This document shows positions 26,516 through 36,417 of a stretch of 64,000 nucleotides of DNA, piece by piece. A model generated the notes under the pieces. It ran no database searches, was not told the DNA's origin, and worked only from the letters and a program-made list of their open reading frames with translations. The stretch covers positions 28,996-92,995 of the forward strand of contig NZ_JARVSF010000022.1 of the NCBI RefSeq assembly GCF_030209355.1, given 5' to 3'. Both the position numbers and the translations under genes were made by a program. The DNA comes from Pseudarthrobacter sp. fls2-241-R2A-127. GTDB lineage: Bacteria > Actinomycetota > Actinomycetes > Actinomycetales > Micrococcaceae. Each line of letters begins with the position of its first letter. Position 1 is the first letter of the stretch.

Positions 26516-27262
26516 CTAGAGCGGGTCGGGCCGCACTGTGACGTTGCCGAGTGACCGGATCAACGTCACGGCGGTAATGGACCCGGCCGCCATGATGGAC
26601 GCCAGCACCACTACCTGGAACCGCCCGGCTTCCAGGGGCGAGGCGCCGCCGAAGATGGCGCCCACGAACGCGCCGGGGAGCGTCACCAGGCCGGTGGTCT
26701 TGGTTTGGTCGGTTGAGGGGATCAGTGCCGAATGCACTGCCTGCCGGGCTTGGATGAGGGTGGCCTGGCGGGGCGTCGCGCCGAGCGCCAGCCAGCCCTC
26801 CACCTGGTCCCACTGCTCCAGGACGGCCTCGACGAACCGGCGGCCGGCCAGCGTGGCGATGGTCATGGAGTTGCCGATCACGATCCCGCCGACGGCCAGC
26901 GCGTACCGCGGTGAAAATTCGATGGCGCCGGTACCGAACACGATGGCCACCGTCACCAGGATGCCGGCTGCCATGGTCGCGGCCACCACGGCGAACCGCC
27001 GCCAGGACCAGGTGAGCCGCCGCGCGGCCGTCACGGACGCCACGGTGAACATCACCAGAAGAGCCAGGCCCACCCATAGCGGGCTGGTGATGACGCCACC
27101 GAGGACCAGGCTGATGACCGCCAGCTGCAGCGCGCCACGGAGGATGGCCAGGGCGGGGGAGAGGTACGACGGCGTGCGCGAGCCCCAGAGGATGCCCACT
27201 GTGAGTGCCGCCAGGATGGCGATGGCCGCGAGGGTGGGGGCCAGTGCGGCGAGGTCGGGCAT
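26516..27262 (-). CDS. fetB: FetB/UPF0014 family ABC-type permease
   Basis: 248 aa from ATG 27262 (GTG 27268 is an alternative). Seven membrane segments with the FetB signatures IVIGNSMTIATLAGRRF, EGWLALGATPRQATL and PSTDQTKTTGLVTLPGAFVG. FetB pairs with an ATPase (FetA) in iron export and oxidative-stress resistance in enterobacteria. No FetA-like ATPase gene is adjacent here, so the partner is elsewhere or the substrate differs. Confidence 0.87.
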   Translation of the reverse strand: MPDLAALAPTLAAIAILAALTVGILWGSRTPSYLSPALAILRGALQLAVISLVLGGVITSPLWVGLALLVMFTVASVTAARRLTWSWRRFAVVAATMAAGILVTVAIVFGTGAIEFSPRYALAVGGIVIGNSMTIATLAGRRFVEAVLEQWDQVEGWLALGATPRQATLIQARQAVHSALIPSTDQTKTTGLVTLPGAFVGAIFGGASPLEAGRFQVVVLASIMAAGSITAVTLIRSLGNVTVRPDPL

Positions 27263-27340
27263 GTGCACAGCTTACTGACCGCGGGCGTTCCGTTGTGCAC
27301 CTTCACCGGTGCTCTCCCGGACCTGCAATTAATTAAATGC

Positions 27341-27369
27341 TTGACGCACGAATATAGCCCGTGAATACT
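27341..27369 (+). promoter_or_regulatory. sigma-70-type promoter of the isomalto-dextranase operon
   Basis: TTGACG (27341-27346), a 17-bp spacer and AATACT (27364-27369) lie about 37 bp before the ATG at 27406, in an AT-rich pocket. The overlapping region is a natural site for the ROK repressor encoded downstream. Confidence 0.5.
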
Positions 27370-27405
27370 TTTGTGTGCCCCACCTCCCTCCCAAAGGACT
27401 GATCG

Positions 27406-29316
27406 ATGATGAACCTGTCCCGACGCACGCTGCTCACCACCGGCAGTGCCGCCACCCTCGCCTACGCCCTGGGCATGGCAACCTCCGCCCAGGCCTCCAC
27501 CGCCGTCACCGCCCGCCCCGGCATCCTCGTGACCGCTGCGCCGCCGCTCCGCGTGGCGAGCCGGAACAGTGTGTTCACCCGCAGCGGTGCCGGACCCAGG
27601 TACTGGAACATCTACGGGTACTCGTTCCCGCACAACGCCCCCATCCCGGAAAACGAGTGGAAGGCCAACATCGACTGGCTGGCCGCCAACTTCGCCGAAT
27701 TCGGTTACGACATCGCCTGCACGGACGGCTGGATCGAAGGCTCCAGCCGCACCACCGCCAACGGCTACATCACCAGCTACAACGACTCCTGGCAGCACGA
27801 CTGGGCCTACTGGGCCAAGTACCTGGCCGCGAGGAAGATGAAGCTCGGTGTGTACTACAACCCGCTCTGGGTGCACCAGGCCGCCGTCGAGGACACCTCC
27901 AAGACCGTCCTGGGCCGGCCCGACATCAAGATCGCGGACCTCGTGGCCCCCGGGGACTTCTTCGCCCGGGACATCGGCGGAAACCAGCTGTACTGGCTGG
28001 ACGCCACCAAGCCCGGCGCCAAAGAATACGTCCAGGGCTACGTCCGCTACTTCAAGGACCTCGGCGTCCCCTACCTGCGGACCGACTTCCTCTCCTGGTA
28101 CGAGGACGGAAGGGACGCGAACATCGGGCAGGTCAACGCCCCGCACGGCCGGGCCAACTATGAGCTGGCCCTCTCCTGGATCAACGAGGCAGCCGGCGAC
28201 GACCTGGAAGTTTCGCTCGTGATGCCGCACATGTTCCAGAACGGTTCGGCGGAACTGGCCAACGGCGACCTGGTGCGGATCAACGCCGACGCCGACAAGG
28301 GCGGCTGGGACCGGCTGAGCGGGATGCGCCAGAACTGGCAGGACGCCTGGCCCAACTGGGCCAACCCGTTTTGCGGGTTCACCGGCTGGTCCCACCGCAA
28401 CGGCAGGGGCCAGCTGATCCTGGACGGCGACTTCATGCGGGCCAGCACCTTCGCCAGCGACGAGGAACGCAAAACCATGATGAACCTGATGGTCGCGGCC
28501 GGATCGCCCCTGGCCATCGGCGACACCTACCAGCAGATCGGCACCAACGGCTGGGTGTACACCAACAAGGAAGTCCTCCAGCTCAATGCCGACGGCCTGG
28601 TGGGCAAGCCCCTCTACCGCTCCGCCACCCCGTTCTCGGAAGACCCCGGCTCACGCGACACCGAACGCTGGGCCGGGCAGCTCCCGGACGGTTCGTGGGG
28701 CGTTGCGCTGTTCAACCGCAGCGACACCGAAACCGTCACCAAGACCATCGACTTCGCCAAGGACCTCGGCTTGGCCACCGGGGCCAACGTCCGGGACCTT
28801 TGGGAGCACAGGAACCTGGGCATGGACACCAAAGCCACGGCCGTACTGGCCCCGCATTCCTCCGCCATCTTCCGCGTCACCCCGCCGAAGATGCATGGCA
28901 CCACCCGGTACCCCGCAGCCTTCGCAACCTGGGGCGGCGGTGCCGGCTTCAACAACAACCACCCCGGTCATGACGGCAACGGCTTCGTGGACGGACTCCA
29001 GGCCGGGTCCGGCAGTGCAGACCCGCTGGTCACGTTCGCCGTCCAGGTCCCGCACCGCGGCAGCTACGCCATCCGCTACCGGTACGCCAACGCCACAGGC
29101 GATACCAGCACCATGACGGTCACCGCCGAAAAGGTCGACCGATCCACCGTGGACGGGCCCATGCACGTCAGCTTCCCGGGGCTGGCCTCGTGGGACACCT
29201 GGGGCGTAATGGAGGGCGCCATCACCCTCGACGCCGGCCTGAACCTGGTGACCATCGGCAGGGGCGCCACGGACAAGGGAGCCATCAACCTGAACTGGAT
29301 AGAGTTGGACATGTGA
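27406..29316 (+). CDS. isomalto-dextranase-like glycoside hydrolase (GH27) with C-terminal CBM
   Basis: 636 aa. Tat-type signal peptide (SRRTLLTTGSAATLAYALGM). The catalytic barrel (about 60-400) is of clan GH-D: NIYGYSFPHNAPIPENEWKA, GYDIACTDGWIEG, YLRTDFLSW and RINADADKGGW. D227 in RTDFLS and D295 in NADADK are the candidate nucleophile and acid/base; their 68-residue spacing equals that remembered for the Arthrobacter globiformis enzyme. An antiparallel beta domain follows, then a CBM35-like module (about 495-636: HGTTRYPAAFATWGGGAGFN). It would release isomaltose from dextran outside the cell. Overall length matches the known enzyme. Confidence 0.8.
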   Translation: MMNLSRRTLLTTGSAATLAYALGMATSAQASTAVTARPGILVTAAPPLRVASRNSVFTRSGAGPRYWNIYGYSFPHNAPIPENEWKANIDWLAANFAEFGYDIACTDGWIEGSSRTTANGYITSYNDSWQHDWAYWAKYLAARKMKLGVYYNPLWVHQAAVEDTSKTVLGRPDIKIADLVAPGDFFARDIGGNQLYWLDATKPGAKEYVQGYVRYFKDLGVPYLRTDFLSWYEDGRDANIGQVNAPHGRANYELALSWINEAAGDDLEVSLVMPHMFQNGSAELANGDLVRINADADKGGWDRLSGMRQNWQDAWPNWANPFCGFTGWSHRNGRGQLILDGDFMRASTFASDEERKTMMNLMVAAGSPLAIGDTYQQIGTNGWVYTNKEVLQLNADGLVGKPLYRSATPFSEDPGSRDTERWAGQLPDGSWGVALFNRSDTETVTKTIDFAKDLGLATGANVRDLWEHRNLGMDTKATAVLAPHSSAIFRVTPPKMHGTTRYPAAFATWGGGAGFNNNHPGHDGNGFVDGLQAGSGSADPLVTFAVQVPHRGSYAIRYRYANATGDTSTMTVTAEKVDRSTVDGPMHVSFPGLASWDTWGVMEGAITLDAGLNLVTIGRGATDKGAINLNWIELDM

Positions 29317-30470
29317 GCACACCGACACCGGCCTTCGGGGTTCCCGCCCTCAGGGATCCGCACCGGGCAGGACTGTTTTCCCTGGTGCTGCGGCACGCGC
29401 CGATCTCCCGGGTGGAGCTCGCCCGGCAGACTTCCTTGGACCCGTCCACCATTGCCCGGACGCTCCGGCCACTGGTGGACCAGGGATACGTGGTGGAGGC
29501 CCCCACCACCCCCAACGGCCGCGGCCGGCCGGAGCGCCTGATCGAGGTGGTGGCCACCAAGCACACCGCTGTGGGCATCAAGATCGGTCCCCGGATCATC
29601 TCCGGCGTTGTTACGGACCTCGGCGCGAACGTGCTGGCCCGGGGCGAGGAAACAGACGTTCCGCTGGTGCCGGCGGACACCTTCCGGGCAGTGGCCGGCC
29701 TGGCGGACCGGCTGCTCGACTCAGTGCCCGGCGCACGGGAAAAGGCCCTGGGCGTGGGGGTGGCGGTCAGCGGGCACGTGGACCCCGACGCCGGGATGTG
29801 CCGTTTTTCCCCGCTCCTGGGCTGGCGCGGGGTGGACGTGGCAACACCCCTGGCGGAGCAGATCGCGCTGCCCGTCACCGTCCACAACGACGTCAACGCC
29901 CTGGCCGTCGCCGAGCACCTGTTCGGCGACGGCCGGAACGCTCGCAACTTCGCGGTGGTCACCCTGGGCCCCGGCATCGGCCTGGGGCTCGTGTTCGACG
30001 GAAAGGTCTATGGCGGCGCCCAGGGAGCCGCCGGCGAACTGGGCCACATCCCGCTGGTTCCGGACGGCCCGCTGTGCAGCTGCGGCCGGCGGGGCTGCCT
30101 GGAAGCACTCGCGGGGGATGCGGCGATCGCCTCCGCCGCCGGCACCGCGGACGTGGACACAGCCATGCAGCTGGCGCGTGACGGCCAAGGCGCGCAGGCG
30201 GCCACCGCCAGGGCAGCCTTCGACACCGCTGGCGGCTGGATCGGGCGGGGCCTGGCGGTGGTGTGCAACTTGGCGGCCCCCGAACTGGTGGTGATCACCG
30301 GTGAAGGTTCCGCCGCCTACGACCTGCTGGCCCGCGGACTGGCGGCGTCCCTCCAGGAGTACGCGCTGGAGGGCGGGGACTTCCTGCCCCGGCTCAAGGT
30401 GGCACCCGCGGACGCCGACCTGTGGGGCAAGGGCGCCGCCTGCCTGGCCATCCAGCGGTCGCTGCGCTGA
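29313..30470 (+). CDS. ROK-family transcriptional repressor
   Basis: 385 aa from GTG 29313, overlapping the hydrolase stop by 4 nt. Residues about 15-75 form a winged helix-turn-helix (SRVELARQTSLDPSTIARTL). The rest is a ROK sugar-kinase fold with VTVHNDVNALAVAEHLFGDG, TLGPGIGLGLVFDGK and the zinc motif CSCGRRGCLE. ROK repressors bind a sugar or sugar phosphate and control the adjacent catabolic genes. Isomaltose/glucose-type ligands are the likely signals because of the coupled GH27 enzyme. Confidence 0.9.
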   Translation: MSTPTPAFGVPALRDPHRAGLFSLVLRHAPISRVELARQTSLDPSTIARTLRPLVDQGYVVEAPTTPNGRGRPERLIEVVATKHTAVGIKIGPRIISGVVTDLGANVLARGEETDVPLVPADTFRAVAGLADRLLDSVPGAREKALGVGVAVSGHVDPDAGMCRFSPLLGWRGVDVATPLAEQIALPVTVHNDVNALAVAEHLFGDGRNARNFAVVTLGPGIGLGLVFDGKVYGGAQGAAGELGHIPLVPDGPLCSCGRRGCLEALAGDAAIASAAGTADVDTAMQLARDGQGAQAATARAAFDTAGGWIGRGLAVVCNLAAPELVVITGEGSAAYDLLARGLAASLQEYALEGGDFLPRLKVAPADADLWGKGAACLAIQRSLR

Positions 30471-30561
30471 ACCACCACGGAAATCACACCGGCACGCACC
30501 GGCCACCGTCCTGGCGAGCGGACGTTTCTACAGAATCGAGCAGAGTTTGCCTTTACTGAAC

Positions 30562-30978
30562 GTGCGGGCCGCCCTCCGGCAGCCTCTCCGGGACCGCAGC
30601 CTGGCGGAACAATGGATCCGGGCCATCCTGCTCCTCAACCTGGCGCTGCCCTTTCCTGAAGACACGGATCCCGTAGACACGGATCCCGCGGACCCGGACC
30701 ACCCGGGCAGCGGTGGCGACGGCGGCCGGAGGGACTTCCTGCGCGCGGCGTGTACGTGGCGGACCGAACTGGAGTCCTTCAACTACGTCCACTGGGAGGA
30801 CTCGCGGCACGACGGGCTGCTGCATTTCAGCCGGCCGTACGGGTGGCACTGCGTTGCCAACTTCGGCCGCTCGCCCGTGCCGCTGCCGGAGGGGATCATT
30901 GTGATCAGCAGCGGCCCCCTCCATGATGGGTACCTGCCGCCGGCCACGACGGTGTGGCTGCTCCGCTGGGTGGAATAG
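30562..30978 (+). pseudogene. C-terminal remnant resembling a GH13 alpha-glucosidase
   Basis: Open frame of 138 codons from GTG 30562. The last 60 residues (LLHFSRPYGWHCVANFGRSP, PLPEGIIVISSGPLHDG and ATTVWLLRW) look like the beta-sandwich domain that ends GH13 alpha-glucosidases/oligo-1,6-glucosidases. No catalytic barrel precedes it; instead there is an Asp/Pro repeat-like stretch (DTDPVDTDPADPDHPG). It lies just after the isomalto-dextranase/ROK pair, where an intracellular alpha-glucosidase would be expected. A decayed gene is the simplest reading, but an expressed small protein cannot be excluded. Confidence 0.5.
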
Positions 30979-31047
30979 CCTGTACCTGCGGACGGCCGGC
31001 AGCCCGGCGAGTTGGTCCGGGTGGCCCGAGGGGATAAGACTGTGGGT

Positions 31048-33618
31048 ATGGCACGGGGAACGCTTCGCATCTTCCTGGGCGCGGCAGCGGGTGCCGGCAC
31101 AACGTACTCCATGCTGCGCGAGGCGCACCGCCTTGCGGCGTGCGGCCGGGACGTGGTTGTGGGCATTGCCGCGGACCAGGGCAGGACCGAGACTGCCCAA
31201 CTCCTTGACGGGCTCGACGCCGTTGCCCCGCGTCTGGTGCCCGGCGCCGGTGGAGCGGAGGCGGCCGAGCTGGATGTGGCGGCGGTGCTGGCCCGGCACC
31301 CCGGTGTGGCCGTCGTCGACGACTATGCGCACGTCAACGCTCCGGGAAGCCGGAACGGGCGCCGCTGGCAGGACATCGAGGAGCTCCTGGCGGCAGGGAC
31401 GGATGTGCTGACCACCCTCACCGTGCAGCACGTGGCCTCGCTGCGGGACGCCGTCGCCGCCATCACGGACCAGCCCAACGGTGAGACCGTGCCGGACGCC
31501 GTGGTGCGGCGGGCAGAGCACATCGAGCTGGTGGACATCCCGCCCGAACTCCTGCGCCAGCGCGTTGCCGACGGAAAAGTGTTCCCCAAGGACGCCATAG
31601 ATGCGGCCCTCGCCAACGAATTCCGCCTGGGCAACCTGATCGCATTGCGCGAGATCGCCTTGATCTGGCTGGCCGACCGTGTGGACGAAGGGTTGGCGAC
31701 GTACCGGAAAAGCCAGGGCATCACCGCCACCTGGCCCGCGCGCGAACGGGTGGTGGTGGGCCTGGACGGCGGCCCGGACGGGGAACTGCTCATCCGGCGG
31801 GCGTCCCGCATCCTGTCCAGGGTCCACGGTGGCGACCTGCTCGCCGTGCACGTTCGGCGCGGGGACGGCAGCACCACCGAGTCCGGCCACGCACTGGACG
31901 CCCAACAGCGCCTGGTCACGGACCTCGGCGGAACCTGGCACACAGTTTCGGGGGAGGACGCGGCCGAATCGCTCCTGGAGTTTGCCCGCAGCGTCAATGC
32001 CACGCAGATCGTCATCGGCGCCTCGACCGGAGGCCTGTGGAGCCGGCTGCTCGGCGCCGGAGCCGGCGCCAAGGTGGTGCGCGGCTCCGGCGATATCGAC
32101 GTGCACATCGTGTCCCGGCCGCAGGGCGGGGTTGGCCTGCCCCGGCCTGCGACGGCCGCACTGGGCCGCACACGCACCACCGTCGGGTTTGTCCTCGCCG
32201 TCATCCTTCCGGTCCTCCTGACCACTGCCCTGGCTGCCGGCCCGGACCTGAACCTCGCCACCCACGCACTGGTGCACCTGACCGGCGTGATGGCGGTGGC
32301 TTTCATTGGCGGGCTCTGGCCGGCAGTGCTCGCGGCGGTCCTGGATTCGCTGCTCCTGAACTTCTTCGAGACAGACCCGGTGGGGACCTTCAACATCAGC
32401 GACCCCCAAAACGTCTTCGCCCTGCTGGTGTTCCTGGCGGCGGCCGTGGCGGTCTCCCTGGTGGTGGGCCTGTCCGCCCGGCGTGCCCGGGAAGCCGCCC
32501 GGGCCCGTGCCGAGGCCGCCACCCTGGCGGACCTGGCCCGCGACGCCCTGCTGGCCGATGACACCGTGGCCGCGTTCATGGACAAGGTCCGGGAGACCTT
32601 CCAGGTCCGGTCGGCAGGGCTGTTCACCGTTGCCGGTGACGGCAGCGGGGCGTGGGAACTCCAGGCTTTCTCGGGTGCCCCGGCGCCGCCCGCCCCGGAC
32701 GCCGCGGCCTTGACGGACAGCGTGGAACTGGCCGACGACCGGACGGCGCTGGTCCTCTCCGGGCGGACCCTGACCGCCGGCGACCGCCTGCTCCTCGCCG
32801 CCCACGGCGCCCACCTCCTGCTCCTGCGCCAGCGCCAGGCCCTGCAGCGCCGGCTGCAAAGCACCACCAAACTGGCGGAGGGCAACAGCGTCCGCACGTC
32901 CATCCTGCGCGCCGTCAGCCACGACCTGCGCACCCCGCTGGCCGGTATCAAGCTCGCCGTCACCGCGCTGCGCCGCCAGAGCCGCCGGCTGCCGGAGGAG
33001 GTGCAGGCCGAGATGCTCGCCACGATCGAGTCCTACACCGAGCGCCTGGACGCCCTGATCTCGAACCTCCTGGACATGTCCCGCATTTCCAGTGGTTCGG
33101 CGGCCCCGCTGACATCGCCGGTCAGCTGGCGCGATGCCATTGAGGATGCGCTGCGCGGCCTCCCGCAGGACCGGATCCGGATTGACCTCGCCGCCGCCAT
33201 GCCCGCCGTCGACGCCGACCTGGGCATGCTGGAACGGGTCATCGCCAACATCGTGGAAAACGCGCTCAAGTACGCGCCGGATTCGGACGTGGTGATCGTG
33301 GGCGTTTCGGCCGGGACCCGGAGGGCAGACGACGACGGCGGCGGGTTCGGCGAGTTGCGCATCGTCGACCACGGGCAGGGTGTGCCCGCTGCCGCGGCCG
33401 CCGCAATGTTCCAGCCGTTCCAGCGGCTTGACGACGCCCCCGAAGGGCTGGGCATCGGGCTTGGCCTTGCTGTTGCGAAGGGGTTCACGGAGGCCATGGG
33501 CGGCCGGCTGGTGGCTGAACCGACCCCCGGCGGCGGACTGACCATGATCATCAGGCTGCCGCTGTCCGTGGGGGCCGCCGCCCCGGACCGGCGCCGGCCG
33601 GCAGGGAGCAGCTCGTGA
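31048..33618 (+). CDS. kdpD: KdpD-like sensor histidine kinase with degenerate Walker A
   Basis: 856 aa from ATG 31048. Domain order: KdpD N-terminal domain (1-215), Usp-like domain (about 230-350), four membrane helices (about 375-490), a GAF-like region, HisKA (LRAVSHDLRTPLAGIKLAVT) and HATPase (NIVENALKYAPDSD, GLGIGLGLAVAKGFTEAMGG). The N-domain reads FLGAAAGAGTTYSML where KdpD normally has GxxxGVGKT, so the P-loop lysine is replaced by Thr. Walker B is also altered (VVDDYAHVN for DELAHTN). It overlaps kdpE by 4 nt. No kdpFABC is present; an APC permease follows. Confidence 0.92.
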   Translation: MARGTLRIFLGAAAGAGTTYSMLREAHRLAACGRDVVVGIAADQGRTETAQLLDGLDAVAPRLVPGAGGAEAAELDVAAVLARHPGVAVVDDYAHVNAPGSRNGRRWQDIEELLAAGTDVLTTLTVQHVASLRDAVAAITDQPNGETVPDAVVRRAEHIELVDIPPELLRQRVADGKVFPKDAIDAALANEFRLGNLIALREIALIWLADRVDEGLATYRKSQGITATWPARERVVVGLDGGPDGELLIRRASRILSRVHGGDLLAVHVRRGDGSTTESGHALDAQQRLVTDLGGTWHTVSGEDAAESLLEFARSVNATQIVIGASTGGLWSRLLGAGAGAKVVRGSGDIDVHIVSRPQGGVGLPRPATAALGRTRTTVGFVLAVILPVLLTTALAAGPDLNLATHALVHLTGVMAVAFIGGLWPAVLAAVLDSLLLNFFETDPVGTFNISDPQNVFALLVFLAAAVAVSLVVGLSARRAREAARARAEAATLADLARDALLADDTVAAFMDKVRETFQVRSAGLFTVAGDGSGAWELQAFSGAPAPPAPDAAALTDSVELADDRTALVLSGRTLTAGDRLLLAAHGAHLLLLRQRQALQRRLQSTTKLAEGNSVRTSILRAVSHDLRTPLAGIKLAVTALRRQSRRLPEEVQAEMLATIESYTERLDALISNLLDMSRISSGSAAPLTSPVSWRDAIEDALRGLPQDRIRIDLAAAMPAVDADLGMLERVIANIVENALKYAPDSDVVIVGVSAGTRRADDDGGGFGELRIVDHGQGVPAAAAAAMFQPFQRLDDAPEGLGIGLGLAVAKGFTEAMGGRLVAEPTPGGGLTMIIRLPLSVGAAAPDRRRPAGSSS

Positions 33619-34298
33619 GGACCATCCTGATCGTGGACGACGAACCCCAGCTCCTGCGTGCCCTGCAGGTGAACCTGGAAGCGGAGGGTTACCGGGTGCT
33701 CACGGCCCTGGACGGCACTGCCGCCCTGCAGCATGCCGAGGGCGGCCACCCGGACGTGATGGTGCTGGACCTCGGCCTGCCGGACATCAACGGCGTGGAT
33801 GTGATCACCCGGGTGCGGCGCACCAGCAGCATGCCCATCATTGTGCTGTCCGCCCGGCACGGGTCCGTGGACAAGGTCCGGGCCCTGGATGCCGGCGCGG
33901 ACGACTACGTGACCAAGCCGTTCGGGCTGGACGAACTCCTGGCCCGGCTGCGCGTGGCCGGGCGCCGGACCGGATCCCCGGAAGCGGTGGAGGGCGGGCC
34001 GGCCATCGACGTGGGGGATTTCGAGGTGGACCTGGCCAACCGGAAGGTCACGCGGGCCGGAGACCCGGTCCGGCTCACGCCGCGCGAATGGGCCATCCTG
34101 GAGTTGCTGGCCCGGAACCCCGGACGGTTGATCACGCAGCAGCAGATGCTCCGGAAAGTCTGGGGACCCGGCTACGAGAACGAAACCCACTACCTGCGCG
34201 TCTACATGGGCCAGCTGCGCCGCAAACTGGAGGCCGATCCTGCCCGGCCCCGCCACCTGCTCACCGAGGCCGGCATGGGGTACCGCTTCGAACCGTGA
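33615..34298 (+). CDS. kdpE: KdpE-like response regulator
   Basis: 227 aa from GTG 33615 (VRTILIVDDEPQLLRALQVN). Receiver domain with DDE acidic pocket, phosphoacceptor Asp in VLDLGLPDINGVDV, Thr/Ser in IVLSARH and Lys in YVTKPFGLDE. An OmpR/PhoB-type winged helix follows (LTPREWAILELLARNPGRLI ... HYLRVYMGQLRRKLE). It is translationally coupled with KdpD. The likely target is the permease gene 143 bp downstream, since the pair lacks kdpFABC. Confidence 0.93.
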   Translation: MRTILIVDDEPQLLRALQVNLEAEGYRVLTALDGTAALQHAEGGHPDVMVLDLGLPDINGVDVITRVRRTSSMPIIVLSARHGSVDKVRALDAGADDYVTKPFGLDELLARLRVAGRRTGSPEAVEGGPAIDVGDFEVDLANRKVTRAGDPVRLTPREWAILELLARNPGRLITQQQMLRKVWGPGYENETHYLRVYMGQLRRKLEADPARPRHLLTEAGMGYRFEP

Positions 34299-34440
34299 CG
34301 CGCCCCGCAAAGGCCCCCGCCGGCGTCGTACATCACGCGTAAAGGAATCATTAAGAAAAGTCGTTTTCCCGTGCCAGCCATTTTGGCCGGTGCTAGCTTC
34401 GCAGTGATCGTGCTGCACAGGGCAGCGCGGAAAGGCAGTC

Positions 34441-36417
34441 ATGACCACGTTGAGCAGGCCCCCGGCGGATCCTTCCGCGCCCCACGTCCACGGCAGGAAG
34501 GCGCTCAAGGACTGGCTGCTGTTTGGCCTGCAGGACAGCAAAGGCACCCACCAGGGCCCCGGCGGTGTTCCGACGCAGCACGAAAAGAAGCACACGTGGT
34601 GGCAGGTCATGTGCCTGACGGGTGTGGACTACTTCTCCACCCTGGGCTACCAGCCGGCCATCGCCGCCTTGGCCGCGGGGGTCATCTCCCCGCTGGCCAC
34701 CCTGGTGCTGGTGGCGGTGACCCTGCTGGGCGCACTGCCGGTCTACCGCAGGGTTGCCGGTGAGAGCCCGCGCGGTGAAGGCTCCATCGCCATGCTGGAG
34801 CGGCTGCTGCCCCGCTGGGGAGGCAAGCTCCTGGTGCTGGTGCTGCTCGGGTTCGCCGCAACCGACTTCATGATCACCATGACCCTCTCGGCGGCCGATG
34901 CCACCGCGCACCTGATCGGCAACCCTGTTGCCCCCGGCTGGCTCCAAAACCAGAACGTCCCCGTCACGCTGTTCCTGCTGGCGCTGCTGGCGGCCGTGTT
35001 CCTGCGGGGCTTCAAGGAAGCGATCGGGGTCGCCGTGGTCCTGGTGGTCCTTTACCTGGGCCTGAACGCCGTGGTGGTGGTTGCCACCCTGGGACAGGTG
35101 ATTTCCCACCCTGCGGCCATGGGGGACTGGTGGACCAACTTGTGGGTCTCGCACGGGAACCCGGTGATGGCGGTGGCCATCGCGCTGCTGGTGTTCCCCA
35201 AGCTGGCGTTGGGCCTGTCCGGTTTTGAGACCGGCGTTGCCGTGATGCCCCAGGTGAAGGGCGCTCCGGACGATACCGAGGAGAACCCTGCAGGCCGCAT
35301 CCGCGGAGCCCGGCGGATGCTCACCACCGCCGCCGTGATCATGAGCGTGTTCCTCCTGACCACCAGCTTCATCACCGTGGTCCTGATCCCGGAGCAGGAA
35401 TTCCAGCCCGGCGGCCAGGCGAACGGCCGTGCCCTGGCTTTCCTGGCGCACGAATACCTTGGCGTGGGGTTCGGCAGCGTCTATGACATCAGCACCATCG
35501 GCATCCTCTGGTTCGCCGGTGCCTCGGCCATGGCCGGCCTGCTGAACCTGGTTCCCCGCTACCTGCCGCGTTACGGCATGGCCCCGGGGTGGGCCAAGGC
35601 CGTCCGTCCCCTGGTGCTCGTCTTCACTCTGATCGGCTTCCTGATCACCTTCATCTTCAACGCCGACGTCGATGCCCAGGGCGGTGCGTACGCCACCGGC
35701 GTACTGGTGCTGATGACCTCCGCTGCCGTGGCGGTGACGTTGTCGGTGCGCCGCCGCGGGCAGCGGAACCTGACGTTCGGCTTCGGTGCCATCTCGGTGG
35801 TGTTCGCGTACACCACTGTGGCCAACATCTTCGAACGGCCCGAGGGCATCCGGATCGCCGCGATCTTCATCCTGGGCATCATCGTGATCTCCCTGCTGTC
35901 CCGGGTCCGGCGGTCGTTCGAACTGCACGCCACCCGGGTGCACCTGGACCAGCAGGCCCTGGAGTTCATGTCCAGCACCCTGGACGGGCCCATCGCGATC
36001 ATCGCGCACGAGCCAATGCGGTTGTCAGCGGAGGCCTACCGGGACAAGCTGGAATCCGCCATCGAGGTCAGCCACCTGCCGCTGGCGGGAGAGGCCCTGT
36101 TCCTCGAGGTCATTGTGGACGACTCCTCCGACTTCGAAACCGAGCTCCATGTCCGCGGCGTGAACCGCCACGGCTACCACATCCTGGAAGTCCACGGGCC
36201 GGTGGTCCCCAACACCATCGCCTCCGTGCTCCTGCACATCAGGGACGTTACCGGGCTGATGCCGCACATCTACTTCCGCTGGACCGAGGGCAACCCCATC
36301 ACCAACCTGGTGCGGTTCCTGTTCCTGGGCGAGGGCGAGATCGCGCCGGTGACCCGTGAGGTGCTGCGCGAGGCCGTCCCGGATGTCACCCAGCGCCCCT
36401 GGGTCCACGTGGGCTGA
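34441..36417 (+). CDS. APC-superfamily permease linked to KdpDE
   Basis: 658 aa, AAAGG 5 nt upstream. Eleven or twelve membrane segments preceded by a cytoplasmic N-terminus with [20 protein letters not shown], a conserved start of helix 1 in this subgroup. [20 protein letters not shown] is the second conserved segment. The last 180 residues are soluble ([37 protein letters not shown]). The family includes amino-acid permeases and the KimA/KUP-type potassium transporters. Its position directly after kdpDE argues for potassium uptake, but substrate is inferred from context only. Confidence 0.82.
   Translation: MTTLSRPPADPSAPHVHGRKALKDWLLFGLQDSKGTHQGPGGVPTQHEKKHTWWQVMCLTGVDYFSTLGYQPAIAALAAGVISPLATLVLVAVTLLGALPVYRRVAGESPRGEGSIAMLERLLPRWGGKLLVLVLLGFAATDFMITMTLSAADATAHLIGNPVAPGWLQNQNVPVTLFLLALLAAVFLRGFKEAIGVAVVLVVLYLGLNAVVVVATLGQVISHPAAMGDWWTNLWVSHGNPVMAVAIALLVFPKLALGLSGFETGVAVMPQVKGAPDDTEENPAGRIRGARRMLTTAAVIMSVFLLTTSFITVVLIPEQEFQPGGQANGRALAFLAHEYLGVGFGSVYDISTIGILWFAGASAMAGLLNLVPRYLPRYGMAPGWAKAVRPLVLVFTLIGFLITFIFNADVDAQGGAYATGVLVLMTSAAVAVTLSVRRRGQRNLTFGFGAISVVFAYTTVANIFERPEGIRIAAIFILGIIVISLLSRVRRSFELHATRVHLDQQALEFMSSTLDGPIAIIAHEPMRLSAEAYRDKLESAIEVSHLPLAGEALFLEVIVDDSSDFETELHVRGVNRHGYHILEVHGPVVPNTIASVLLHIRDVTGLMPHIYFRWTEGNPITNLVRFLFLGEGEIAPVTREVLREAVPDVTQRPWVHVG

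Noticed and set aside
30553..33372. 939-codon frame antisense to kdpD
   Set aside because: Shadow frame caused by GC-rich third positions. The opposite strand encodes a clear KdpD with all kinase motifs.
34299..34440. c-di-AMP or other riboswitch upstream of the APC permease
   Set aside because: Only 142 nt are available, and I see no ydaO-type conserved segments.
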